In this document: piece by piece, positions 8,201 through 15,665 of the stretch
Numbering within the stretch: the first letter of the stretch is position 1
Layout: each line of letters starts with the position of its first letter
Assembly: GCA_945860955.1 (NCBI GenBank)
Contig: CAMATH010000076.1
Coordinates: 1-41,629, forward strand
DNA: 41,629 nucleotides
Source: Planctomicrobium piriforme
Lineage (GTDB): Bacteria; Planctomycetota; Planctomycetia; Planctomycetales; Planctomycetaceae
Direction of reading: 5' to 3'
Position numbers and translations under genes: made by a program
Notes under the pieces: model-generated
The model's input: only the letters and a program-made list of their open reading frames with translations
What the model was told of the DNA's origin: nothing
Databases searched by the model: none

Positions 8201-8762
8201 GGACCGCCGCTATGTTCGGCTGAGCCTGTCCCCCGTATTCAGCACGATCACCGACGTCCAGACCTTTTCGTTCCTCTCCGCCAACGGCGGTCAGACGGGT
8301 GGTGGACAGGGGGGTGGCCAGGCTGGTGGTCAGCAGGGGGGAGGCGGGTTTGGTGGCGGCGGTGCGCAGCAGGGATTCGGCGGGATCGGCGGCGTGTCCG
8401 GCGGTCAGGGTGGTGGACAAGGGGGTGGCCAGGCCGGCGGACAAGCCGGTGGACAGGCGGGAGGACAGGCGGGTGGCGGCGGCGGTGGCGCGATCACCGT
8501 GCAACAGCCGGTCTTCCAGTTCACCCAGATTCAGACCACTGTCAGCGTTCCCGACGGCGGAACCGTTCTGATGGGGGGCGTGAAACGTCTGAAAGAAGGC
8601 CGGTCGATGGCCGGTGTCCCCATCCTCAACAAGATTCCCTACATCAGCCGGCTGTTCAAGAACACCGGTGTGGGTCGGGAAGCACAAAGCGTGATGATGA
8701 TGGTGACACCCAGAATCATCATTCAGGAAGAGGAAGAAGAACTGATCGGAACCGAGCTGTAA
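5262..8762 (+). CDS. Secretin-family outer-membrane protein with STN-like domain and Gly/Gln-rich insertions
   Basis: Secretins (GspD/PilQ family) form the outer-membrane gate of type II secretion or type IV pilus systems. This 1166-residue product has a long signal sequence ending near AFA-G (about residue 53), a charged, partly coiled-coil region with TPR-like stretches (60-500), and an STN/N0-like domain (about 513-595). An N-domain/secretin transition begins with VTVEVRFITVSDSFFERIGV near 750, and the C-terminal secretin core includes SVPDGGTVLMGGVKR, AGVPILNKIPYISRLFKN and a final VTPRIIIQ. Gly/Gln-rich repeats interrupt the core at about residues 805-833 and 1008-1077. The Shine-Dalgarno GAGG fits the ATG. 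No gsp or pil partner genes are nearby, so which system it serves is unknown; such orphan secretins are frequent in planctomycetes. Confidence 0.88.
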   Translation: MFPLDDRLSPPSTPSRRSVSSKVDSTRRTAFQLLTWTGIVSTTLWCAAPAFAGSEAQSSIRRGTRKPAITARAQSPVAESAESRDQVAKARRLMASAHAALKAGEFDDAQSLAEQAGDCDVVFDKLDIDPEMLLSQIAEARKNHRNKPRASRGKSVELPEDSEAELAEHAPDELSADNSSDAPAFEDPSVAESRNSADDLYHQGKESLRDGDLDAAYDCYLRAFKSGERLPARQMTEIREFLSNHSARRVATKKKRIQLTSAEREESTTDAITAESEEPAVDAADDRRQVSIDKLRTEVRNAKYKAEKLAESNPDAGHEVLTAIQERVTSSGLDTTTTAPLLKSIAASRQAIDYARKINGPKLDLESRNQEVLTGIRRERDSKIMVEKEFAEKVDEFNVLVREKRFEEAEVVAKQAQQLRPGDEVAELMVLKSKFAARSHFNDWLKERKADEFGKQLDDVERTIADHPFTTDIDYGNPKTWKDIVKRREKYRNNPSNYQPSVEEQKIKESLARDVSLHFEDVPLSTVIKHLQSLAEINIILDPAGLDEEGVTLSTPVSIDLDKVKMKTALRFLLEPLRLAHTIKDDVLKITSRSRQQGELQTRTYSVADLVVPIQNFSAPDHFSGSGSHSGLAGGAMTGNRGQMNMASNKGRGGQAFAQIDDRGEAGGFGGVPGSRDRSDKSGGSQVADFTELIDLIQSTVDPSSWEALGGVGSLRPYSTTLSLIIRQTQAVHEDIADLLKQLRRLQDLQVTVEVRFITVSDSFFERIGVDFDFNLHDNVGDGNLPNTFGQPLPPNGIGTSIATTQAGQAGQQAGQAGQQAGAAGAAGAGATAPFSQGPPRDTINRNQFQRYGSVVGLLPNNTFPNNLDIPFRQGSFPIGVPTFGGFQPEAGLQVGLAILSDIETFFLINASQGDQRSNLMFAPKVTLFNGQSATISDQVQRPFVTSVIPTVGFGSVGFQPVITTLPDGISLTVLAVISADRRYVRLSLSPVFSTITDVQTFSFLSANGGQTGGGQGGGQAGGQQGGGGFGGGGAQQGFGGIGGVSGGQGGGQGGGQAGGQAGGQAGGQAGGGGGGAITVQQPVFQFTQIQTTVSVPDGGTVLMGGVKRLKEGRSMAGVPILNKIPYISRLFKNTGVGREAQSVMMMVTPRIIIQEEEEELIGTEL

Positions 8763-8778
8763 CTCCGTGGTGACCTCC

Positions 8779-8813
8779 CGGGATCCCCAGACGTTGTCTG
8801 GGGATCCCGTTTT
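8779..8813 (+). terminator. Intrinsic terminator after the secretin gene
   Basis: CGGGATCCCCAGAC (8779-8792) and GTCTGGGGATCCCG (8796-8809) form a perfect 14-bp stem with a 3-base GTT loop, followed by TTTT. It begins 17 bases after the secretin stop codon, so that gene is probably transcribed alone. Confidence 0.9.
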
Positions 8814-8889
8814 CATTTCCGCTTGACAGTGTGAACGGCGTAATTCAGCATGAACGTTTTCCTGGCTCGACAGCAATGGGATTCGCAAC

Positions 8890-10728
8890 ATGCCTCGCAG
8901 TCTGTTCCGGTTGTCGCACTTCGCGGTGGGAATCTGCCTGCTGGTCGCCAGCCAGGCACAGAATTCCGCGTGGGGCGCGGATGTCGATCTTGTGCTGCAT
9001 TCCGGCAGAATTGTCACGGTCGACGATAAATTCTCCATCGCGCAGGCGATCGCCGTCGCGGGCGATCGGATCGTTGCCGTCGGGGCGACTGACCGGATCC
9101 GAGCCATGGCGGGTTCGGAAACGCGGATTGTCGATCTTCAGGGGGCGACCGTTCTGCCGGGGTTGATCGATTCGCACGTCCATCCCGTCGCGGCGGCGAT
9201 GCACGAATTCGATCACCCGATACCCGAAATGGACACAATCGCCGACGTTTTGGCGTACATCCATGCGCGCACCCAAGTTGTTCCCGACGGGGAGTGGATT
9301 TCGGTTCGCCAGGTGTTCATCACACGCCTTCGCGACCAGCGCTATCCCACCCGGACGGAACTTGATCAGGCCGCTCCCCGGCATCCCGTGATCTTCGCCA
9401 CCGGACCCGACGCGTCGGTCAACTCGCTCGCGCTCAAGGAAAGCGGACTCGACAAAAACTCAACCGTCACAGACGGCGGAACGGGATACCTGGAAAAGGA
9501 TCCCCAGACCGGCGAGCTGACGGGGATTCTGCGAAGCTGCACCCGGCTGGTGAAAACCCGCTCGAATGCCAAACCGGCCTCGAACTCCGACGAACTGACG
9601 CGACTGAAGACGCTGCTGGCCGACTACAACAAGGTCGGCCTCACCAGTATCACGGACAAGGATGCCAGTGATGGCGAGATCGCCCTCTTTCGGCAGTTGC
9701 GCGAAGCGAATCAACTCACCTGCCGGGTTTATCTGCACGCGTCGGTCGACGCCCAGGCCCCGATGGAGAAGATCGCAGAACGATTTCAAACGCTGGCCAA
9801 ACACCCGCTGCGTCAATACGACAACTGGCTCTGGTTGCGCGGCGTGAAATCGTACCTCGATGGGGGGATGCTCACAGGAAGCGCCTACATGCGCCAGCCC
9901 TGGGGGCTGAGCAAGATCTACTCGATCAATGATCCGGACTATCGGGGACTGCTCTACATTCCCGCGGAAAAACTGCGCGACATCACGCGACTGGCGGTTC
10001 AGCATGACCTGCAAATGACAGCGCATTCGGTTGGCGATGGCGCGGTCCATGCGCTGATTGACGCCTACCGGGAGATCAACCGGGAACTGGTGAAAGAGCA
10101 GAGTCCGGACGGATCGACCACCAAACCGTTGGCGCGCCGTGATGGCGATCCCCCGACTCGTACGACCAGCGATGCCCCGATCGCCCGCAGTCGTCCGTCG
10201 GTGACTCACTGCAACTTCATGAGTCGCGAAGCGATTGACACCATGCGGGAACTGGGAATCGTCTGCGACCTGCAGCCCGCGTGGCTGTGGCTCGACGGGC
10301 AGACACTGCGGAATCAATTTGGAAACGACCGGCTCGCTTACTTCCAGCCGTACCGTTCGCTGTTTGAACGGGGCGTGATGGTCGGAGGAGGTTCCGACCA
10401 CATGCAGAAAATCGGCGGGATTCGGTCGGTCAATCCGTACAATCCGTTTTTGGGGATGTGGATCACATTGTCCCGCTCACCCCGACGTAGTTCCGAGCCG
10501 CTGCATTTGGAACAAAAACTGACCCGCGAGCAGGCGATTCGGCTCTACACCATCAACAACGCCTGGCTCACGTTTGAGGAACACGAAAAAGGCTCGCTGG
10601 AAGTGGGAAAACTCGCCGACTTCATCGTCCTGAAAACCGACATCCTGAGTTGTGACGAAGAGGCGATTCGCGATATTGAGGTGAGCCAGACGTACGTCGG
10701 GGGCCGGCTGGTGTATGAGAGCCGTTGA
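8890..10728 (+). CDS. Secreted YtcJ-like metal-dependent amidohydrolase
   Basis: Member of the amidohydrolase_3 branch of the metal-dependent amidohydrolases, enzymes that cleave C-N bonds using one or two metal ions. The 612-residue product starts with a signal peptide (hydrophobic 8-24, cleavage near AWGA). It then has the small beta domain VDLVLHSGRIVTVDD and the metal-binding H-x-H in LPGLIDSHVHPV (His96, His98). Further metal or active-site elements are KSYLDGGMLTGSAY, MTAHSVGDGAVHAL, a VTHCNF strand, and the C-terminal Asp in VGGGSDHMQ. The closing region LEVGKLADFIVL is typical. The ATG is 76 bases after the secretin terminator; its Shine-Dalgarno is weak. The substrate is unknown. A segment around residues 400-435, rich in Ser/Thr/Arg/Pro, looks like a loop insertion. 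Confidence 0.88.
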   Translation: MPRSLFRLSHFAVGICLLVASQAQNSAWGADVDLVLHSGRIVTVDDKFSIAQAIAVAGDRIVAVGATDRIRAMAGSETRIVDLQGATVLPGLIDSHVHPVAAAMHEFDHPIPEMDTIADVLAYIHARTQVVPDGEWISVRQVFITRLRDQRYPTRTELDQAAPRHPVIFATGPDASVNSLALKESGLDKNSTVTDGGTGYLEKDPQTGELTGILRSCTRLVKTRSNAKPASNSDELTRLKTLLADYNKVGLTSITDKDASDGEIALFRQLREANQLTCRVYLHASVDAQAPMEKIAERFQTLAKHPLRQYDNWLWLRGVKSYLDGGMLTGSAYMRQPWGLSKIYSINDPDYRGLLYIPAEKLRDITRLAVQHDLQMTAHSVGDGAVHALIDAYREINRELVKEQSPDGSTTKPLARRDGDPPTRTTSDAPIARSRPSVTHCNFMSREAIDTMRELGIVCDLQPAWLWLDGQTLRNQFGNDRLAYFQPYRSLFERGVMVGGGSDHMQKIGGIRSVNPYNPFLGMWITLSRSPRRSSEPLHLEQKLTREQAIRLYTINNAWLTFEEHEKGSLEVGKLADFIVLKTDILSCDEEAIRDIEVSQTYVGGRLVYESR

Positions 10729-10811
10729 AACGAGATGTTCGCCGAATGCGGCGTTCTGTTCGGGCTTTGTTCCGTGGGCGGCACCAATTGAGACACTTCG
10801 CGATTAAGACT

Positions 10812-10832
10812 CCTGCCCCCTTGAGGGGCAGG
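10812..10832 (+). repeat. Short perfect hairpin, possible terminator
   Basis: CCTGCCCC (10812-10819) and GGGGCAGG (10825-10832) pair over 8 bp with a 5-base loop. It lies 84 bases after the amidohydrolase stop. No T-run follows on the plus strand, so it is at best a weak or Rho-assisted end of transcription; it could equally belong to a dispersed repeat. Confidence 0.4.
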
Positions 10833-10846
10833 TGAGTGAGATCGGA

Positions 10847-10898
10847 GGCTATGCGCCGCAAGGCGTCAAATCAGACAGTTCGCGTTCCATGCACCGGC
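10847..10898 (+). repeat. Dispersed 52-bp repeat, copy B
   Basis: Partner of 4698-4749 with the shared core GGCGTCAAATCAGAC; 43 of 52 positions match. It lies in the 385-bp gene-free stretch between the amidohydrolase and the acyl-CoA synthetase, which holds this repeat, the hairpin at 10812 and the 'ACAGGATGAA' repeat at 10985-11029, and no gene that I can support. Confidence 0.6.
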
Positions 10899-10984
10899 GG
10901 CCATCTGGCTTGCCCGAGACCCAATTCACCCGCCCCTCTGACTCGGGTTCAAAATGTCGTTGTGCGGCTCTGAGAGTGCGTACG

Positions 10985-11029
10985 ACTGACGGAAAGAACT
11001 TGACAGGATGAAGGGGATGAACAGGATGG
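10985..11029 (+). repeat. 'ACAGGATGAA' dispersed repeat, copy 1
   Basis: One of four copies in the window of a repeat with the consensus GACGGAAAGA, a short spacer, then GACAGGATGAA followed by one or more 9-base units of the type AGGGATGAA or GAGGATGAA, then ACAGGATGG. Other copies are at 14587-14633 (same strand) and, inverted, at 14501-14540 and 39341-39394. All are intergenic. Similar short 'acaggatgaa' repeats occur in several bacterial phyla; the role is unknown. Confidence 0.7.
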
Positions 11030-11113
11030 AATTGCTCGCCATTCCTGCTCTCGGAATCTGAGGCGAAATTCGGACCCCAACCAAGGCCAATAAACCGGTT
11101 GTCCACCCCGAAC

Positions 11114-12796
11114 TCAAGCCATCTCCCGCTGGGCCGCCGACTCCAGGTTCAGCTCCTCGATCATCGCCTCCCGGATCTTGAACTTCTGGATCTTCCCGGT
11201 GACTGTCTGTGGGAATTCATCGACCAGGCGGATATAGCGCGGCACCTTGAAGTGGGCGAGATTGGTTTTACAGTACGTGCGCAATTCTTCTTCCGTCGCC
11301 GACTTTCCCGGTTTCAGGCGAATCCACGCGCAGACCTCTTCGATGAACCGCGCATCGGGGACACCCACAACCGCGACATCCTGAACCGCCGGGTGGGTGT
11401 AGAGAAACTCCTCGATCTCGCGGGGATAGATGTTCTCTCCCCCGCGACAGACCATGTCTTTCAGTCGACCGGTGATGCGGTAGTAGCCGTCTGGTGTGCG
11501 CGATGCCAGGTCGCCTGAATGCAGCCAGCCGTCGGCGTCAATCGTCCGGGCGGTCTGTTCCGGCATGTTGTAGTAGCCCAGCATCACACCATGCCCCTGG
11601 CAACACAATTCCCCCGGACGATCGTCGGTGATCGTTTCCTTGGTGACGGGGTCGACCAATTTCACCGTAACCCCCGGCAACGGGCGGCCGACGGTCTGCA
11701 CGCGGAGTTCGATCGGGTCGTCGGTGCGGGTCTGCGTGATGACGGGCGACGCCTCGGTCAGACCGTACGCGATCGTCACTTCCCGACACCCCAGGTCCGC
11801 GACGACCCGCCGCATGATCTCGATCGGGCAGGGGCTTCCCGCCATGATGCCTGTCCTCAGCGAAGTGAGGTCACGTGACGGTCGACTGGGGTGATCGAGC
11901 AGCGCGATGAACATCGTCGGCACGCCATAGACCGAAGTGCAGCGTTCCCGTTCGATCGCCAGCAGTCCCTCTTCGGCCCGAAACGACTCATGCGGTACAA
12001 TCATCGCGGCCCCATGCACGGCGCACGCCAGAGTGCCCAACACACAACCAAAGCAGTGATAGAACGGCACGTTGATACAAACCCGATCGCATTCGCGCAA
12101 TTTCTGGCAGTCCCCCACGTGAAACGCGTTCATCACGATATTGCGATGACTGAGGGTGGCCCCTTTGGGAAATCCTGTGGTGCCCGAGGTGTATTGCACA
12201 TTGATCGCGTCGTCGGCGTGGAGTTCGCATTCTCGATCCTCCAGCGCCTCGACGGAGATCGATTCTCCCAATCGCAAAAAGTCCTGCCAGTCCCGGATTC
12301 CCTCAGGGGCCGACTCGGTGAGAGCGACCACTTGGCGCAGCTTCGGAAACGCGGGCGATTTGACGGCTCCCGCGACGGAATCCGCCAGTTCTGGAATCGC
12401 CTCCTTGAGCATCTCGAAGTAATCGGACGTCCGAAACTTGTCTACCAAAAACAACGCCGCCGCCTCAGATTGCTTCAGCACATAGGCCAGCTCGTGAGTG
12501 CGGTAGGCGGGGTTCACCGTCACCAACACCACGCCCACCCGGGCGGCGGCGAATTGCAATTCCACCCAGTGTGGCCAGTTCGTCGCCCAAAGGCCCAGGT
12601 GTTCCCCCTTCTCCAGCCCCAGCGCCAGGAGCGAACGGGCGACGCGATCGACCCGCAAATCGAACTCCCGCCACGTCGCCCGGTATTCAAATTGCTGTAC
12701 CACCAATGCATCGTGGTCGGGAAACCGACCCGCGGTCTGGCGAAGCACTTGGCCGATGGTCAAACCATCAACCCAAGGACGATCGATCGAATCCAT
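11114..12796 (-). CDS. AMP-binding fatty acyl-CoA synthetase
   Basis: Adenylate-forming ligase that activates a carboxylic acid, most likely a fatty acid, to its CoA thioester with ATP. The product has the P-loop-like A3 motif YTSGTTGFPKGATLSH, an A5-type YGLTEASP, A7 GWLHSGDLA, A8 YRITGRLKDMVCRGGENIYP, and the catalytic lysine near the end in TVTGKIQKFKIRE. The frame is open to 12883, but I choose ATG 12796 (560 residues, normal for the family). GGAG lies about 7 bases before it, and the extra N-terminal residues look like translated leader. The gene is convergent with nothing and is divergent from the oxidoreductase at 12955, so both promoters probably share 12797-12954. The exact chain-length preference cannot be read from the sequence. 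Confidence 0.92.
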   Translation of the reverse strand: MDSIDRPWVDGLTIGQVLRQTAGRFPDHDALVVQQFEYRATWREFDLRVDRVARSLLALGLEKGEHLGLWATNWPHWVELQFAAARVGVVLVTVNPAYRTHELAYVLKQSEAAALFLVDKFRTSDYFEMLKEAIPELADSVAGAVKSPAFPKLRQVVALTESAPEGIRDWQDFLRLGESISVEALEDRECELHADDAINVQYTSGTTGFPKGATLSHRNIVMNAFHVGDCQKLRECDRVCINVPFYHCFGCVLGTLACAVHGAAMIVPHESFRAEEGLLAIERERCTSVYGVPTMFIALLDHPSRPSRDLTSLRTGIMAGSPCPIEIMRRVVADLGCREVTIAYGLTEASPVITQTRTDDPIELRVQTVGRPLPGVTVKLVDPVTKETITDDRPGELCCQGHGVMLGYYNMPEQTARTIDADGWLHSGDLASRTPDGYYRITGRLKDMVCRGGENIYPREIEEFLYTHPAVQDVAVVGVPDARFIEEVCAWIRLKPGKSATEEELRTYCKTNLAHFKVPRYIRLVDEFPQTVTGKIQKFKIREAMIEELNLESAAQREMA

Positions 12797-12954
12797 GGCG
12801 ATCTCCAAAGCGACGAGCGACGACACGCAGCGGGAAAACGGACTCTCCGGCGGTCTCGACATTCTGGCGATACCCCGGTGCAATTGGTAGTTTGCCGTTT
12901 GATGTCGCGCTCAGCGTCGATTGCCCCCTCTCCTCCATAACCGAGTTCCCCGCC

Positions 12955-14385
12955 GTGGCCCGCTATTTCAAATACAAGTCCCCGGCCGATCTAGCCGCCG
13001 ACGCGGCCGCGCTCGGAAGTTCGCTCGTCGTCTCGGACGACCTGTCGCCTCTGTTTCAATCGCTTTCCATCGGCGGCCGGGTGGTGGGAAATCGGCTACT
13101 GGTTCAGCCGATGGAGGGCTGCGACGGCACACTCGCCGGTGAGCCGGATGAATTGACCTATCGCCGGTTTCAACGGTTTGGTGCCGGCGGCGCGAAGGTG
13201 ATCTGGGGGGAGGCGACCGCCATCTCCCCGGAAGGCCGGGCCAACACCCGGCAATTGCTCATCAACGAACACAACGCGCCCGCACTGCGGACAATGCTCG
13301 ACGGTTGCCGGTCGGCCCATCGGGAGGCGTGTGGCGATGATTCCGACCTGCTCGTCGGGTTGCAGCTCACCCATTCCGGCCGCTACAGCGTCCCGAAACC
13401 GAGTCTGGCGACGCACGATCCCTTGCTCGACCCGCTCACTCTGGATAAGTCGACTGGCCGGCGCGTCGACGCGAGTTTCCCGCTCCTCACCGATGACGAT
13501 CTCAAGCGGATTGAAGATCAATACGTCGCCGCCGCACGGTGGGCGTTTCAAATCGGCTGCGACTTTGTCGACATCAAGCAATGCCACCGCTACCTGCTGT
13601 CCGAATTGCTCGCGGCGAGGAATCGTCCTGGTCAATTCGGCGGAAGTCTCGAAAACCGATCGCGGCTGGTACTCAATGTCGTGGGACGCATCCGTTCCGA
13701 AATCCCGGGACTGATCATCGCCACACGAATGAACTGCTACGACGGGATTCCCTATCGGGGGGAAGGGACGGGCGACGACTTCATCGGCAAACCGTGTCCG
13801 CATGAGTTCCCGCTGGCGTGCGCCTTCGGCACCGATCCCATGAACCATCTCCGCGAGGATCTGGCCGAACCGATTGAGTTGGCGCGACGTCTGGCGGCGG
13901 CTGGCGTTTCAATGATCAACGTGACGATGGGAAATCCGTATTCCAATCCGCACGTGGTGCGACCGGCCGAATTTCCTCCGGTCGATGGATACCACGCCCC
14001 CGAACATCCGTTGATTGGCGTCTTGCGGCATTTCCGCATCGCCGCCGCGATCCAGCAGTCGGTTCCAAACGTACCTGTCGTAGGGAGCGGCTACAGTTGG
14101 TTGCAGGATTTCGCCCCACAGGCAGCGGCGGCCAACGTGTCGGCAGGCCGCGTCGCTCTCGCTGGTTTCGGGCGGGCGACGCTCTCGCATCCCGAATTCG
14201 CCCGGACCCTCGCAGAGACCGGTCGGCTGGATCGAAAACGGGTCTGCCGAACGTTCTCGTACTGCACTGGCTTGATGCGGGCCAAAGGAAACGAACTGGG
14301 TCAGTACCCCACCGGATGCCCCCCGTTTGACAAGGAGGTCTATGGGCCGATCTGGGACGAGGTCGAGGGGCGACGAAATCACTGA
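12955..14385 (+). CDS. NADH:flavin oxidoreductase, old yellow enzyme family
   Basis: FMN-dependent TIM-barrel oxidoreductase of the OYE/2,4-dienoyl-CoA reductase superfamily. Visible elements are the FMN-binding N-terminal strand VGNRLLVQPMEGCDG, the strand GAKVIWGEATAISPEGRAN, a QLTHSGRYS segment, the substrate-binding KQCHRYLLSELL (near residue 207) followed by GQFGGSLENRSR, and the C-terminal phosphate-binding strands VPVVGSGYSW and RVALAGFGRATLSHPEF. The frame runs open far upstream into the neighbouring gene. I choose GTG 12955-12957 because the product then begins MARYFKYKSPADLAAD, which resembles the N-terminus of related proteins; the Shine-Dalgarno is weak. Length is 476 residues, without the C-terminal 4Fe-4S/NADH domains of dienoyl-CoA reductases. 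The substrate is unknown. Its neighbour, an acyl-CoA synthetase, hints at an enoyl or acyl compound but does not prove it. Confidence 0.86.
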   Translation: MARYFKYKSPADLAADAAALGSSLVVSDDLSPLFQSLSIGGRVVGNRLLVQPMEGCDGTLAGEPDELTYRRFQRFGAGGAKVIWGEATAISPEGRANTRQLLINEHNAPALRTMLDGCRSAHREACGDDSDLLVGLQLTHSGRYSVPKPSLATHDPLLDPLTLDKSTGRRVDASFPLLTDDDLKRIEDQYVAAARWAFQIGCDFVDIKQCHRYLLSELLAARNRPGQFGGSLENRSRLVLNVVGRIRSEIPGLIIATRMNCYDGIPYRGEGTGDDFIGKPCPHEFPLACAFGTDPMNHLREDLAEPIELARRLAAAGVSMINVTMGNPYSNPHVVRPAEFPPVDGYHAPEHPLIGVLRHFRIAAAIQQSVPNVPVVGSGYSWLQDFAPQAAAANVSAGRVALAGFGRATLSHPEFARTLAETGRLDRKRVCRTFSYCTGLMRAKGNELGQYPTGCPPFDKEVYGPIWDEVEGRRNH

Positions 14386-14410
14386 TTCGCCCGTTAGGCG
14401 AAATCGAGCC

Positions 14411-14441
14411 GCAGCAGCGCCACCGCCGGCCGGCCCCGTTC
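14411..14441 (+). repeat. 31-bp duplicate of the 3' end of mqnD
   Basis: This stretch matches 14715-14745, inside the C-terminal coding part of mqnD, in 30 of 31 bases. On the minus strand it would encode ERGRPAVALL against ERGRQAVALL in the gene. It lies downstream of mqnD in non-coding DNA, next to the inverted repeat at 14501-14633, and looks like a small copying event or the remains of a longer tandem duplication. Confidence 0.7.
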
Positions 14442-14500
14442 AGGCGGGTGGCTGGTATCGAAAAGCCTCCAATCCGCAGGATTGACAGCCGCCCAAGGAG

Positions 14501-14633
14501 TCCTGTCCATCCTCTTCATCCCTTTCATCCTGTCTAAAACTTCTTCCGATCCGCGTCGTGTCGTCGAGCGCCTCGGAGAATGGGGCAGACGGACGGAAAG
14601 AGTATGACAGGATGAAAGGGATGAACAGGATGG
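14501..14633 (+). repeat. Inverted pair of 'ACAGGATGAA' repeats
   Basis: Two copies of the dispersed repeat face each other. The arms TTCATCCCTTTCATCCTGTC (14515-14534) and GACAGGATGAAAGGGATGAA (14606-14625) are perfect complements over 20 bp, with 71 bases between. The structure sits between the convergent ends of the oxidoreductase (14385) and mqnD (14656), where an RNA hairpin could stop transcription from either side. There is no T-run. The 270-bp gap holds nothing else except the 31-bp duplicate at 14411. Confidence 0.75.
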
Positions 14634-14655
14634 AGGCAGTTGCCATCCGCGCCCG

Positions 14656-15504
14656 CTAGATGAATTCCAACTGTACCGGGTTGGGGATGATCTTCGCCTG
14701 GTAGGCGCGATCCAGCAGCAGCGCCACCGCCTGCCGGCCCCGTTCGCCGAAATCAATCGTCCAGTCGTTGACGTACATCCCCACGAATTTGTCGGTTCGC
14801 TCGTGGTCGAGATCGCGTCCGTACTGCTCGGCGTGCTTCAGCGCCTCGACGCGGTGGTCGAGACCATACTGAATGCTCTGCTTGAGCAGCGCGGTCACTT
14901 CCCGCATCGCGGTCGCCCCCAGATCGCGACGGATCGCGTTCCCCCCCAGCGGGAGAGGCAGGCCGGTCTCGTCGTGCCACCAGCAACCCAGGTCAACCAC
15001 CAGGTGCAAACCCTGGTTGCCGTACGTCAACTGCCCTTCGTGAATGATCAGGCCTGCGTCCGCCTTTCCGGCCGCCACGATGTTCAGAATCTCATCGAAC
15101 GGATGAACCTCGTATTTGAAACTGTCTCCCAGCAGCAGCTTCAGCGCGAGAAACGCCGTCGTCAGCGTTCCCGGGACGGCAATCGTCTTGCCCTTGAGGT
15201 CGCCGATGGAACAGGGGGCTCGGGTGACCACCATGGGACCGTAGTTGTCTCCCATGCTCGCGCCACAGGAACAGAGCGCGTATTTGTCGGTCACATAGGC
15301 GTAACCGTGCAGGCTGACCGCGGTCAGTTCCAGTTCCCCTTTGAGCGCCCGGCGATTGAGCGTCTCAATATCCTGCAATTCGTGGGTGAACCGGTACCGT
15401 CCGGTGTTGATTTTGTCGTTGGCGAGCGCGTGGAACATGAACGCGTCGTCAGGATCGGGGCTGTGCCCCACACGAATCAGAACGGAAGAATCGGAAGCGG
15501 ACAT
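14656..15504 (-). CDS. mqnD: 1,4-dihydroxy-6-naphthoate synthase (menaquinone, futalosine pathway)
   Basis: MqnD converts cyclic dehypoxanthine futalosine to 1,4-dihydroxy-6-naphthoate in the futalosine route to menaquinone. The product has the periplasmic-binding-protein-like fold typical of MqnA/MqnD. The N-terminal strand with HSPDPDDAFMFHAL and the downstream DIETLNRRAL and TAVSLHGYAYV favour MqnD over MqnA, as do GASMGDNYGPMVV and AVPGTLTTAFLALKLLLG, with LIIHEGQLTYGNQGL carrying the expected histidine. The frame is open to 15636, but ATG 15504 (MSASDSSVLIRVGH) gives 282 residues, the normal length, and drops a hydrophobic leader that the cytosolic enzyme should not have. The Shine-Dalgarno is poor. 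No other mqn gene is in the window, as is common for scattered pathways. Confidence 0.9.
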   Translation of the reverse strand: MSASDSSVLIRVGHSPDPDDAFMFHALANDKINTGRYRFTHELQDIETLNRRALKGELELTAVSLHGYAYVTDKYALCSCGASMGDNYGPMVVTRAPCSIGDLKGKTIAVPGTLTTAFLALKLLLGDSFKYEVHPFDEILNIVAAGKADAGLIIHEGQLTYGNQGLHLVVDLGCWWHDETGLPLPLGGNAIRRDLGATAMREVTALLKQSIQYGLDHRVEALKHAEQYGRDLDHERTDKFVGMYVNDWTIDFGERGRQAVALLLDRAYQAKIIPNPVQLEFI

Positions 15505-15538
15505 CAACAGGGTCGCCAGGACAGCGAAAAATGGAAAC

Positions 15539-15558
15539 GCCACGGTGGAAACCGTGGC
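15539..15558 (+). repeat. GNRA-loop hairpin, planctomycete-type repeat
   Basis: GCCACGGT and ACCGTGGC form a perfect 8-bp stem around a GGAA (GNRA) tetraloop on the plus strand. It lies between the divergent mqnD and saccharopine-dehydrogenase-like genes. Palindromes of this kind are, from memory, scattered through planctomycete genomes. A similar element with a GTAA loop occurs at 29144-29159. Confidence 0.6.
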
Positions 15559-15614
15559 TTCGGCCCCGAGATTAACGCTCCAAATCGGCCAGAGCAAGCA
15601 ACGCCCCTGCGGGG

Positions 15615-15620
15615 TATAAT
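15615..15620 (+). promoter_or_regulatory. Candidate -10 box for the saccharopine-dehydrogenase-like gene
   Basis: A perfect TATAAT stands 45 bases before the ATG at 15666, in otherwise GC-rich DNA between two divergent genes. The bases 16-18 upstream do not resemble TTGACA, so the call rests on the -10 hexamer alone. Confidence 0.3.
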
Positions 15621-15665
15621 TCACCACGACCTTCACCCATCCGACCGGCTCGCAGGAATCGTCCC

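Noticed and set aside
12571-12954. N-terminal extension of the oxidoreductase frame
   Set aside because: It would overlap the divergent acyl-CoA synthetase and reads as Pro/Arg-rich non-family sequence; the family N-terminus begins at the GTG at 12955.
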